A DNA stretch of 64,000 bases from Doris montereyensis. Lineage: Eukaryota; Mollusca; Gastropoda; Nudibranchia; Dorididae. The position numbers and the translations under genes were made by a program. The stretch covers positions 47,501 through 111,500 of the forward strand of contig JAXRKP010001049.1 in assembly GCA_037039925.1 (NCBI GenBank), in the 5' to 3' direction. The notes beneath the pieces were generated by a model, which was not told the DNA's origin, did no database searches, and saw only the letters and a program-made list of their open reading frames with translations. Positions 1 to 25,000 of this stretch are shown piece by piece (positions within the stretch are counted from its first letter, which is position 1; each line of letters begins with the position of its first letter).

Positions 1-82
1 TCTTTTTATATTATCTTGATTTAACTATATTGGTAAATAAAGGGTGTTTAATGTCTTCTTTCATCAATAATATATTCTTTAG

Positions 83-1097
83 GCGAGGGGGGGGGGGCCT
101 CAAAAGTTTTGTTTTTTATGCTTTTGAGTTTGAGTTTTTGCTTTTAGTATGTACATGAGTAACTGTCACAATACAGTCATCCTATATCATTGACAAGTTT
201 ATAGCGTCATTAGTTGCCATAGAAACGGCCGTCATCTTGGATTTTGACCCAATTTTCAAAATCTATCTCCTCCCTTAGTTATGAATAAAATCCCTCAAAA
301 TCTGTGCAGAACGTCTTTTCCATTCAATATCTAAAGAGTGACTTCGGGGTTTGTATGTATTTTGAATATTATTTGTTTTAAAGAATTTTTGAAAATAATA
401 TATATCGTGAATATACAAAAACGGCGTTTTTTAATACAAAAAAAAATTTCTCAAAAAGTTAACAGATATCAAATAAAACCCGACGTCATTCTATTAACAT
501 TGACAAGAGGAACGTGTGTGCCAACTATGATACAAATCGTTCAGTAAATGGCGGAGGAGACAGAATTTTAGTGTGAAAAAACTACATTTCGAGAAAAATG
601 AAGGTAGAAAAAATCAATAGAAAATAACACAAAACAAACTCTCCGGACGGGTTTCCTTGTTGTAGCAGCCCCCTTACTCTTTCGATAGTCTTTGGCATTG
701 TTACTGATGTAAAGCGGATTATAAATATAGGTTTAAATGTGCACTGTAGTGGAAACAGACGTCATAATTACCAGTTAAAAAATAAATCCTCTATTCCTAT
801 GCCTGTGCGCATGTTAACATACACACTGACGCGCAACGCCTCTTACGTCATACAGCGATGGGCCGAAGCGACGAGCGGTGTTGCCACATTTAGCGATTAG
901 CCGCCAATATTATACGGGTTTTTTCTGCGATCTTCTCAGTCAGTGTTAGGGCAATTTACGTCTAAACTTTGACTGTTTTTACCTACCCTCGCCTACAAAA
1001 TACTTTCTGCCATAAACTTGTAGATAAATTATCGTTCTACCTGAATATGCAAAGAACAGAAAATCAACCTTTTGGGCCCAAACTTGCCCTTCCAAGT
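83..1097 (-). repeat. Interspersed repeat family A, copy 1 (about 1.0 kb)
   Basis: The reverse complement of this stretch matches 15,487-16,449 over nearly its whole length and 56,948-57,340 over its first part. Shared words include CAAAAGGTTGATTTTCTG-like, TGCATATTCGGGTAGAACG-like and AAAATCTATCTCCTCCCTTA. The left edge is a run of G (83-98). No convincing long coding frame. Probably a non-autonomous element; class unknown. Confidence 0.75.
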
Positions 1098-1202
1098 ATT
1101 TCTAACAAAGATTTCATCGATGAAACTAACATTAGTTGTGAATTTAGCTACTTAATTAATCTATCCAATATCATTTTTGCCCCCTTTCTGACTGTTTCCT
1201 CC

Positions 1203-1391
1203 TCAACAAGTGATACAAAAAGATAAAATACTCTCTATAACTGATCTACAAAAAAGGGTTATTAATACATTATCTTCATTGAACTGACTCAGTTTCCTAA
1301 CAAAATATAAGCGCGCACGCGCTTTAGCTTTTATGCTATTGACATGATCTTTCCAGTTTAGATTTTTTTCCTGATTAGACTGTACGACCAC
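1203..1391 (-). pseudogene. LINE reverse-transcriptase C-terminal fragment
   Basis: Frame of 62 residues containing NLNWKDHVNSIKAKARARLY, then FVRKLSQF and a following VIES. This resembles the region after the RT domain in L2/CR1/Jockey-type LINEs (LDWS-HI..I..KA..RLYFLR.L). No catalytic motifs remain. Isolated fragment. Confidence 0.55.
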
Positions 1392-1978
1392 GGGAACATC
1401 AAGTTACAGGAAGAAAGCAGAACGCACGGAATATGTTTACAGTCTTAAGGACAATTTCACTATTTTAGAATTAGTTTTGCTTGTTAGTTATCTTTTAAGT
1501 TGAGACAAAATTGAATATTTTCTTTCGTACAGTAAAACTCTGTAAGGAGGAAAGTGGATGTTGACACTTTTGTAACACGTTATTCCGCTGTTGGATACGT
1601 TTTGTTTGCTCTCTTATACAATTACTTCAAAAACAACAGCACAAACAACAGCAAACAAACAAACCCTTTGGAAAACCAATAACTACATCCACAAAACTAA
1701 AACAAAATAATTAAACAATGAAAGAAAAAAAGAAAAAGGAAAGAAATGATATAACAGCGTAATACATCCATAGGCCAACCGAAACCGTCCTTGTTCATTT
1801 GTCTTCAACTTTTTCAATGATCAAGCATTTACAATTTCTTTTATGTGTCTCCTCTTAACGGCAAGATTAGAGGTTCGTACAGGTCTCTGACGGCCCTTTC
1901 AACTGCCAGATTGTCAGTTTTAATGCTCCTGCTTGGTGTGCATTGACAAACAGTGAGGCAAGGGCATGTCGGAAGTTC

Positions 1979-2165
1979 ATGTAATGACACAAGATAATAT
2001 GAAAGCCCCATAGGAACAAAGAGCGTAGTTAGCTCGGTTGGTAGCACGCTTTCTTTTCATGGCGAGGCGATGGGTGCCGACGCAGAGGTCGCGGGTTCGA
2101 TCCCCAGATGTCTTTGTCTTGTCTTTGTTCCTATGGGGCTTTCATATTATCTTGTGTCATTACAT
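1979..2165 (+). repeat. tRNA-derived SINE (family E) rearranged into a fold-back
   Basis: The centre has pol III promoter boxes, TAGCTCGGTTGGTAG (A box) and GGTTCGATCCC (B box). The tail 2123-2165 (CTTTGTTCCTATGGGGCTTT...) is present a second time, inverted, at 1979-2021, giving perfect 43-bp arms around the tRNA-like head. The intact relative at 45,042-45,220 has only one tail. Confidence 0.75.
2030..2106 (+). other. tRNA-like head of the family E SINE
   Basis: A-box and B-box matches at tRNA-like spacing, but the part between them (CATGGCGAGGCGATGGGTGC...) does not fold into a normal anticodon arm. It is a tRNA relic, not a functional tRNA gene. Confidence 0.6.
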
Positions 2166-3403
2166 TAACTAACAATGCATTGATGAGATGGATCTGTTGT
2201 AGCGTGACTCAACCTTCTAAAATATTTATGCCCCCCTCCCCCCACACTCCAAACAATAAAGCAAACAAACAAAAAACTCAACAAACAAAATGGTTGCCCT
2301 AGTGCAAGAGTAGACCATCCCATATTTGGAAATTTTCAGAGATACGCGTATTACGTTTTATTCATAGATTTGGTGACAATTTTCTAAACATATCGGTTTT
2401 TCATTTCTATTTTGTAGCCTCTGGGGCTAATATATGAGAACTCTTCTCCTTTGCAAGTGCTGAAAATCACACTATCTCGAAGTGCAAAGGTGGTCCATCC
2501 CTCTATCAAAACTACTGACTGATAAATAAATTTAGACTTGGTCCTCATGCGTGGGATGTGCCATTGTGCATAAATCTTCAACCCACATTTTCTCCAAAAA
2601 TACCCAACGGTGGGATGGCCCACTCTTGCCCTACGCCGACCAAATGATGAACACACACCTCAACATAGCGACCTTCACTTGCTTTAAGAACAGGACTGCA
2701 CCCACCACTCCACCTCTCCTCCAAAAGAAAAAGAAAAAAGAATAAAGAACACCCCACACCACCACCAACACAAAAAAAAGATTCTCGCACAACAACAACA
2801 ACAACAACCACAAAAACAACAACAATTAAGCAAGCAGCCCTCTCCCATCCTCCAACCTTCACACTCGGAACAAAAACAACGCCACCCTTCAACAACAAAG
2901 CCCCCAACAAAACTCACCAATCCGAAAGAAAGATCGAACCAACATCAAAGAAGAAACACATTATAAAGCGAATCAAACCAAGGAGAAAAACAACAAAGAA
3001 ACACATTATAAAGCGAATCAAACCAATGAGAAAAACAACAAAGAAACACATTATAAAGCGAATCAAACTAATGAGAAAAACAACAACAAAAAAAAAAAAA
3101 AAACAACAAAAAACATTAACGACCAACAACACAAAAAACACAAGACCAAAAGATCCCCCGCCAACCCCCCACCCCCACCCCCACCCCCCACAAAAACAAT
3201 GGCTACTGACTGAATGCCTGACTTGGGAACATACTTTAAATTTGTTTTTAATTTCTCAGTCGGTTCACTGATAAGAAGCAACGCACATCGTCACATCAAT
3301 TACATTGCACGGAAGACTGTGCAATCTAACTTCACAGCTGAGCAACAAGCACAACTTTTACAGCTCCCACCTTTCCACCCCCACCCCACGCCGACCGCCA
3401 ATC

Positions 3404-3582
3404 AATGGATATTAAATGGATATTAAATGGATATTAAATGGATATTGAATGGATATTAAATGGATATTAAATGGATATTAAATGGATATTAAATGGATAT
3501 TAAATGGATATTAAATGGATATTAAATGGATATTAAATGGATATTGAATTGATATTAAATGGATATTAAATGGATATTAAAT
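3404..3582 (+). repeat. Tandem array of a 12-bp unit (ATGGATATTAAA)
   Basis: About 15 nearly perfect copies with rare A-to-G or G-to-T variants, directly upstream of the first coding exon of the kinase. Confidence 0.95.
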
Positions 3583-3867
3583 TTACCATTGTCATAACAT
3601 GGTATAATATTTCCCTATTTTGTATTCTTTGTATTATTATTATTCGTATAAATAACTCAACCGACGACCTGACGACCTCAGCTGCCTAACTAACTACTTG
3701 TAGTGCTCGTTTAAAAATGTCAATTTGGTCTAATCAGATTTGTGTTTTAAAGTTATTGTAGTTAGTTTTTTTTTATGTTTAAAAATGTCAGCTCTGCTGC
3801 TCAGTGTAAGAAACATTGTATTGTTTGAGTATTGATCAAAGTTCCAATGACCTCCACTCTTGTGCAG

Positions 3868-17062
<13,195 letters not shown>

Positions 17063-17129
17063 AAGAAATTTACAAATAAGATTCATTTCATATGAAGTAG
17101 TCCCGTGCAATACAGTAATGTAAAATATT

Positions 17130-17135
17130 AATAAA
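17130..17135 (+). terminator. Possible polyadenylation signal of the Src-type kinase
   Basis: AATAAA lies 68 bases after the tail stop codon. The position is reasonable for a short 3' UTR, but it is one of several AATAAA words in AT-rich DNA. Confidence 0.35.
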
Positions 17136-17639
17136 TTTTGCTGAGGGTAATAGGAGAATTCTATCTTTAGAAAGCATTGAATAATTCCTATTTGCATTTT
17201 ATCAACAACAACAAAAAAAGCCAACTTTGATACAATTTTCTTTATTTTTGCTCCCCTCAGATAAGAAATTTAATGTATACTGATTGTTCAATCTAAAATC
17301 ACTGTATTTCTCTGTTGAATGTTTTCCAATCAGAGTAATACAATAATATGGTTAGAATTTTGGTGAAGGTTATGGTCAGGGTTTCATGTCACCTAAATAG
17401 CAAAATTGATATGGATCAACATTGTATGGGTGACCTGTTATCTTACATAGATCTAGACCTTGCTGACATTATAACATGTTAATCTTACGTTGTTTATGTG
17501 ATGTAGATAAAATTTATCATTATTTTTCTATGATGATGTATCTGTATATCTCATACAGGCTGACCTTATGCAGCAAGGAGCATTTATGTTCTCCTTTTTT
17601 CTTCAATGAAATATCATGACCACCATCTTAGGTGCCCTT

Positions 17640-19200
17640 ACAACTCTCCTTGATCACATATTCCTTCTTTCAGATACTGATTATGAATCCATCAAAATGT
17701 ACTTTAAAACAGAATAAAATATTGAGCAGATTACTTAATCTGGATGTTACTAAAAGTATGGGACCTGACTGTCTCCATTCACATTTATTGAAAGAAGTTG
17801 CTAATGAAATAAGTTTTCCTCTTTCTTTTATTTTCAATAACTCTCTTAAAACATGAATTGTACCAAATGACTGGAAATTAGCTTATGTTACAGCTATATC
17901 TAAAAAAGGGAACAGATGCAATGCAGAAAATTATCGCCCAATTAGTCTAACATGTAAAATATTTGAATCCATTTTAAAGGACTTCAGAATGACTTTTTAA
18001 AAATTTTACAATATGTTGTCTGAATGTCAACATGACTTTCGCAGTAAATGATCTTGTATAACGCAACTATTGGAGGTTATGGAAGATTTTACTAAATATA
18101 CATTGAGGATAAAAATACTATTGATGCTATATATTTGGATTTTTGCAAGGCTTTTGATTCAGTACCCCATGAAAGACTCTTTGTAAAGCTTCAGGCTTAC
18201 AGTATAGTTGGTGATATATTATGTTGGATTAAATCTTTCCATTCAAAGTTAAAAATGAAGGTTGCGACTTGAGACCCGATAAAAAAGGTGTTCCTCAGGG
18301 TAGTGTGATAGGGCATCTCTTATTTATACTATAAATAAATAATCTTCCTGATATTCTACTTGTAAATTATTTTGCGGATGATACAAAAATGTATTCCCAG
18401 ACCAAAAACTATCAGGTATTGCAGAATGAATTATACTCCTTGTTTAGATGGTCTGAAAAATGCATGTTGGTAAAAAAATCTGATGATTTCCTATTTTGTT
18501 GACTCCAACAGATCCAGTGACCTAGCTTTTGTAGAATGATTGGAATTATTTATGGAAGTTTTTCCATACATGGATGTAAACATGTTTCTTACACTATACA
18601 TAAAACTGTTATTAGACCTATACTGGAATATGGAAATCGTATATGGAGTCCTTAATTTAAACGGCAATCAGTTCTTTTACAAAAGACGAGAAACAAGATT
18701 ATTAAGAGAATTCAAACATGGTAATATGTCATATGATGCAAGATTGAAATTTCTTCACCTCCCCTTTTAAAATACAAAAGAAAACAGGGGGATCTAATCC
18801 AATTGTATACAATTATTCATGGTATAGACGCTATCGATCATAACTCAATTTTCAACCTTTCTCATGTAAATTTTACCGGGGAGATGGATTTAAGATAAAC
18901 GCTACAGGAAGTTCTACTTCTGTTAGACGTACTGTTTTTATTATAAGAACAGTCAAGGCATGAAACAGTTTACAGTTCAAAACAAAAAATTCAAATAGTA
19001 TGAATGCTTTTAAAAATGCCATTGATAAGGAGCTCTATAATTTAAACTACTTGTACGATGACTGAGGGTCATTGTCCTGATTGGTTATTGTAGGTTTAAC
19101 TGTTTTTGAAATCCATAAATCTATTAAGATATACGGGGCATTTAAAGGGCAAACGACCTACATAGCCTCTGACAGGTTATGATTATGATTATGATTAACT
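17640..19200 (+). pseudogene. Decayed Jockey/CR1-like non-LTR retrotransposon
   Basis: RT motifs read in several frames: KSMGPDCLHSHLLKE near 17,755, AENYRPISL near 17,925, LDFCKAFDSVPHERL near 18,140, GVPQGSV near 18,290, FADDTKMYSQ near 18,375 and LDLYWNMEIV near 18,620. The order and motifs are those of Jockey/CR1/L2-group reverse transcriptases. It ends in a GATTATGATTATGATTA simple tail at 19,176-19,197. Multiple stops and frame shifts: inactive. No endonuclease domain seen, so 5'-truncated, as is usual for LINEs. Confidence 0.8.
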
Positions 19201-21702
19201 GAGACATAATATTGCCAAAAGTCACACTTTGAAGACCAATGAGTTAATTTAACTTTTTATCATTTCCAAATAAATTTGTTACTGTTTAAAATTCTTTCCC
19301 ATTTCTTTTATTGCTACTTTTTGATTTTAATCGTACAAAGATAAGTTATAAACAACTTTTCTGTATTGACTTTTTCCTGTGATGTTTCCAACGACCACCT
19401 CCCCTCTAAATTCCGACTAATTCTGAAAGAAAGGATATTCAACACTGTGATAATGATCTTTTCTTCAATTATAAATCCCGTTCATTGATGTTTTCAATCA
19501 GCTGTCATCTGTCCTAGATGCTCTTAATATTTTTGTTCCAATTTTGAATTGAAAGACATCACAATAAATGTGACTAGATCTTAAAGTAAAAAAATCAGTT
19601 CAAAATTATTGGGATTTTCAGAAAATGTATAAATTAATTTTTGCCCCCTGATGACACACCCATTCAAACAGGTTTTTTACATCTGTCAAAGATAAAGAAT
19701 TGGCATTAACTAATTTGACATAATTGTTATTGAACTCTTTTACATATACCTACAATTCCCTGACCTGACAAATTTTGCCTAACTTGTGTTAAAAGTCAGA
19801 TTTACGTAGACAGCTGTCTTCGTGTGTATATACAATGACTCGTCACTTTCATTGTAACTTGGAATGATAATGGTATGTGGCCTAACATATTATTACCGGG
19901 GTAAGCAATTCTTTTCAGCTCTAAGATCAAATGTTATGCAAGTGTATGTAAGGCTTAGTGAGAAGGGGTTGTGTTCTCATCTCATTGGTGGAGTTTGAAG
20001 TAGCTTTAGTTCTTATTGATCACAATAGAAGAAAAAAAAGGAGCCCTGCAAGGCACTGATAAGGTGGCAGTGCCTTCTGAACTCTGATTTTATCAAAACA
20101 AGACATTTTCTTCAATATTTTATTTCTGTCTTTCAAATGTCTTGATAAGTCAAATTCAGGAAACAAAAACTTCATGCAAAGTGTGTTTAATTTCTTCAAC
20201 CTTTCAGATAAAAACAAAATTTAAACAGATGCTTCTTCATGATAGCTAAACAGAGTTGTAAATCTGAAAAGACATAAAGAAATTGAGAGATCTAACCAAC
20301 TCTGTTAGGATAATGATCTCATTTTCAAAGTATACGTTTTTCATGATTGGTGTGTCTACCTTTTTCTGTCATTATTTTTATGGTAGCCCTTTAACGGTGT
20401 TATACGAAGCAAGCACGATAGAAAATGGTTCTTTGGTTTGTATGCAACACACAAATTAAAATATTAAAACAAACTCTGAGATTTGAATAAACATTTATTT
20501 AAAACAAGATATTGAGGTCATGAAATAATTTAATACTGTTTGAAAACGGTGATGTTTTACTTTGTTTTGAAAGCTCTTATGTTAACAAATGAGTGAGTGA
20601 ATATCAAGTCAATGAAAAAGCACTGATGATTTACAATAGTAACATTCAACATATAAACATCATCCATCGTTCATATTTACATCATCTTCATTGGCATTTA
20701 GCAATTAAAATATATTGCAACAATATTTAATATCCAATAGTTTTATCAAGGATACATTAGTTTTCCTTTCTTTCTAAAACATACTAGTAACAACAAATAC
20801 TTAAATGCTCCTTCTCTCGTACACATCACAATGAATTGTTCATTGACAAAGTTTTAATATTTTCTCCAGTGCACTCTTTATGAGTAAAAACAGCATAAAT
20901 GTTCAATGTTTAAGGGCAAACATAATAATATGGCAATAACAGATCAATAATTTAAATCTCTATAGTACACACTTATATCACAAAAGCTCTTGCAAGATTT
21001 TGAGGTATTTTTGCATTAATGTAATGCTGATTTCTGTCCCTCTTAACAACCTGAAACATAATGCTATAAACCCTATGGCCTTTCATGGAATCTTATGGAC
21101 TGCCAACAAATAACTACAGCACTTGGTGTTACATCATTATTTGACACTCTTTATGTGACCTCTACATTAAATAGAAACAATTTTTTTTTTAATTCTCTCT
21201 TGAAGACATTTATCTTAACATATAAATCAAGATAAAGGTCCATTGTCCTACTGACTTAGAAAATCCCTTTTAGTAAATGGTCTGAGACAGATTAAGCTAA
21301 GTCTTGGGACAGTTGTTATATCACACTCTTAATTGGTTGCATGGCTTAAGATTAGTTTAATCTTCTTAGTCCCGATCAAACAAGTAGTCAGCCATCATAC
21401 AGTCTGGTAAAAAAAACAGCAAGCCTTGAGTCATAGCTTGATTAATCCTTACTGAATGAAATAATCCAGTGCCCACTGTCCAAAATATAAGCTCCATGAT
21501 TGCTGTATGTTTAGTAAGAAAAGAAGTAGTTTCCATATTTCAGAATCATTCATATAATCAGCAATAATGCTAGGAATTAACTTTATAGGTCATCAAAGAG
21601 GTAAAATAAAAACAGTCCATTAAAGTTTCACTATTGCATGTTGAGATAGTGAATATTTTCTTACCATGCGTGTGGTTGATAATGCTTTTAAGTAATTTCA
21701 CT
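19201..21702. other. Intergenic/3' UTR stretch with nothing clear
   Basis: AT-rich, no supported exon. A minus-strand frame of 65 codons at 20,020-20,217 (SCFDKIRVQKALPPYQCLAG) looks weakly protein-like but I do not recognise it. The 3' UTR of the minus-strand stathmin-domain gene should lie at the right side; TTTATT (AATAAA on minus) at 20,494 is a candidate signal. Confidence 0.4.
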
Positions 21703-22017
21703 TCAGTTCTCTGAGAAAGCAGGATTTTGAACACCTGACGGAAATTCTTGCTCATTATTAATGATACCGTTATTTTCCAAGCCTTGTAAAAGAGCATGCT
21801 GTTTCCTCTTCCTGACAACCTCTGCTCTACGTTCACGCTCCATCAGTTTTTCACGTATATCTTTCATTTTCTTCTCCCTATTGATAGATACTACATCCAT
21901 TTTTTGGGTCTGTTGCTCCTCTTTTTCTTTCTTGTATTGTTCAAAATTCTCTAGTGCACTTAATGCATCTGTCTTTTCCAAATCTCTTATCTTGTTCAAT
22001 CGTTCTTCCTCTCGTTT
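21703..22017 (-). CDS. STMND1: STMND1-like exon 4: stathmin helix and stop
   Basis: The acceptor TTTGCACAG precedes KREEERLNKIRDLEKTDALS. It continues as a charged coiled-coil helix to RAEVVRKRKQHALLQGL, then a short tail and TGA at 21705-21703. Confidence 0.88.
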   Translation of the reverse strand, partial: KREEERLNKIRDLEKTDALSALENFEQYKKEKEEQQTQKMDVVSINREKKMKDIREKLMERERRAEVVRKRKQHALLQGLENNGIINNEQEFPSGVQNPAFSEN

Positions 22018-25000
22018 CTGTGCAAAAAAAGAGAAAAAGAAGAAAAAGAAGAAAAAAAAGTAAATAATGTTATGTATAGTTCTCTTATTATCTCCATGGT
22101 TATTTGTGACATTTCTCCTTCTTGAGCACAATATATTGTCTTTTTTTTAAATATACTGTTTCCTTGAGAAAGGATAAATATAGAAAATGATGACAGTCAC
22201 ATTAGTAAAAATGAAAACAAAAGCAATTAAACAACAGTAAAGAATAAAATTGCAAGTTCTTCATTGAAATGAAAGAGCATTTACTACAAACATGGAATGT
22301 TATCAGTTCGCTTTGGTTTAGTTATCAGCTGAATATATTCCTTTCTATTGATTTCTTTGTTTCATGTTGATTTATTTGGTTCACCTGGTTTCACATTTCC
22401 ATGTGTCTAGCTTATTTGTTAATAAAATTCAGGGGAAGAAATTCTTAAGTGCGCTTAATGCATCTGTCTTTTCCATTTTCTAATTTTGTTATGATTCCAT
22501 CTATGTACAAAATTAGCATTCCACTTTATTGTATTCAGTTATTATTACGCCTTTAACATTACAAAAGTGAGAAGCGTATGAATGAATGAGAGACAGAATA
22601 AATTATATTATATTATATTTATTAATTCTTATGTCTTGATTATTTATTGTGAGCATTATGTCAACAAACACAATGTAATTTCCTGTTTAAGGATCAACAA
22701 AAGGATATCTTATCTATCTTATGTTAAATGCTATTTTAATAGAGTATATTACAAAAACACCTTTTAAAGGTATTCGTTTCATCCTGGTAAGATGTACAGC
22801 TAAATACATGAGTCTTGTGAAAGCTTGGTTAATGTTCCTTTGCTCTCGATCAATAATCCTACTTTCTCCCTATCTAGTGAGCTACATCATAAAAAATGCA
22901 AGAACTCTCCATCCCTATTGATCTTTAGGATGTGATCAAAGACACTGCCATCCTGAGGAATGATTATTTCATGTCAGTGTGCTTGGCCCTATATCAACAA
23001 AACATATATGAATAGAATAGAACTTGATAGGAATGGGAATAGATAACAAAACTGCATTGGTCGAATAGTCATTTATCTGCTGAAGTTTGATACATGTCTA
23101 CCAATCTGAGCACACAAAAAAAGAAAAAGAGAAAAAACCAAAACAACAACAACAACAAAAACACATTCCAATGCGATTCAATGCTTTCACAACTTTGGCT
23201 TTGTGCTGTGTCCTTGAATCATGTTTTCTCTCCTGCTCCAGTTCTTGATATCTTAGAAGAACAGAACTGTTGTTTTGCACATTTTTGGAGGAACATTGCT
23301 GGAAAAACTATACACTTTTCACTCTATAATTTTAGATAAGCCATGAGTATATGTGTATGTATCTAAGTGTGTATGCATGTGTGTGGGAGAGGTTCTATGT
23401 GTGTTTAACAAAAGTCAGCTCTAACTTACAATAATAAATGGATCTGTAATGCATCCACCTCTGTGTCTTTCAATATGGTGGAAAAGTATTTTGATATCTA
23501 AAATCAATACTTGTTTGTAAGATAACACATATAATAAATTACTCCTTTCCAATTTGAGCTTGTTCGGATTGTCATATGCAAAATTGAACACAAGACTCAT
23601 AGACATGTTCAACAGTGTATTGTCAAAATGCAAGAAACTGGCAGGAAAACAATACTATCAAAACAAAAATATAAGTGATTGTGATAAAAATTGATAAAAA
23701 TGAAATATTTTATAGTTAAAAAAAAGTCTGATTTAAAATGAAAGATCAAACTTAAGTAAAATATCTGACTAAGATGAATTTAAGTGGAAATTCATTCTAT
23801 TGAGAATCAATACAAAATTTAATCGCTGCCCTATTGTTTTCAGTGTATGAAAAGAATGACAGGCTTTTTCTAGGACTGGTTTCTAAAGGAAACACTCAAG
23901 CAGAAAATCATTTGAAATGCATACATGATTTTTCACTCTTGATCTTGAGCTTTAACTAGCTCTCCATTTTCTAAGTGATCAGGAATACCATTTAATTGCC
24001 TCCTTATCTATCTCTTCTTTAGCCCCCACCATTTTAATGCTTGTACAAGAACTGTAATATAATAATTTGTCTTTTATTCCATACTGATGGCAAGTCTATT
24101 ACATGCCTCAGTTTAGCATTACAGATTGCTGATTTAGGTGTATTTCTTGAGTAGTCATACTCTATCAGCATACTTAAAATTATGCTTTTATAGTAGTATA
24201 ATCATGAAAGAAAAGATAGAGGTAAGTGTGACAGTCATAAAAGACAGAGAAATAGAATTTGTAGAAGGAGATTCTCTTTAAACGTGACTTCAAACTCTAG
24301 TTTGGCACATCTTATTGCAAGACATACAGTGCATTTATAGATATAATTGCATTGACTAAGAGAAATAGAAACATAATGAATGTAATAATAAACACTTTGC
24401 AAAAGTTATTCTTGTTGTTTCAGTTCAATATTGTCCACTAGATTGATTGCTGCTATCAAAAAGGTTCATATTATATCACTGGGTGGCATTCATATCAAAA
24501 AAGACTTTGAAGGCATTTTTAGAATTACTTTAATTTGACCACTTTTCTTTAGAGGTACAAGACTAATCAATAAATCATGTTCAATATCAGCTATTTAAAT
24601 GTGACATTTCCTTAACTTGAAGCCATCTCAAGTCACCTTTAAACAGTTCTCAGGGGCATGTTCACATGTTAACGAATCAAAAACAGTGAGTGATAATACT
24701 GGACCAAAATCCAATGTTTTAAAACTATTCAAGTTTTCATTGTAAGTGCAAAATTCATAGAAAAAGCACTTGATCTACAGCTTTTAACATCACAAGTGAT
24801 ACAAACAATTGTTACCTTTCTTCTTTTCTCTGCTCTTTCCAACTTCTCTCTGATTTCTTGCTCTGTGAGAGCTCTCTTCTTTTTCCGCCTTTTTTCAAGT
24901 TTTTCAAGATGCAGTGGTGGTGGTAGAGGCAGTTGAGCTCCATTATTTGAGTCCTTTGTGACAATCTCAAAACTCATTCCACCAGATGATTGTGCTGTTT

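Noticed and set aside
2030..2106. Functional tRNA gene
   Set aside because: A and B boxes are good but no standard anticodon or acceptor stem forms, and the sequence is shared with a dispersed SINE.
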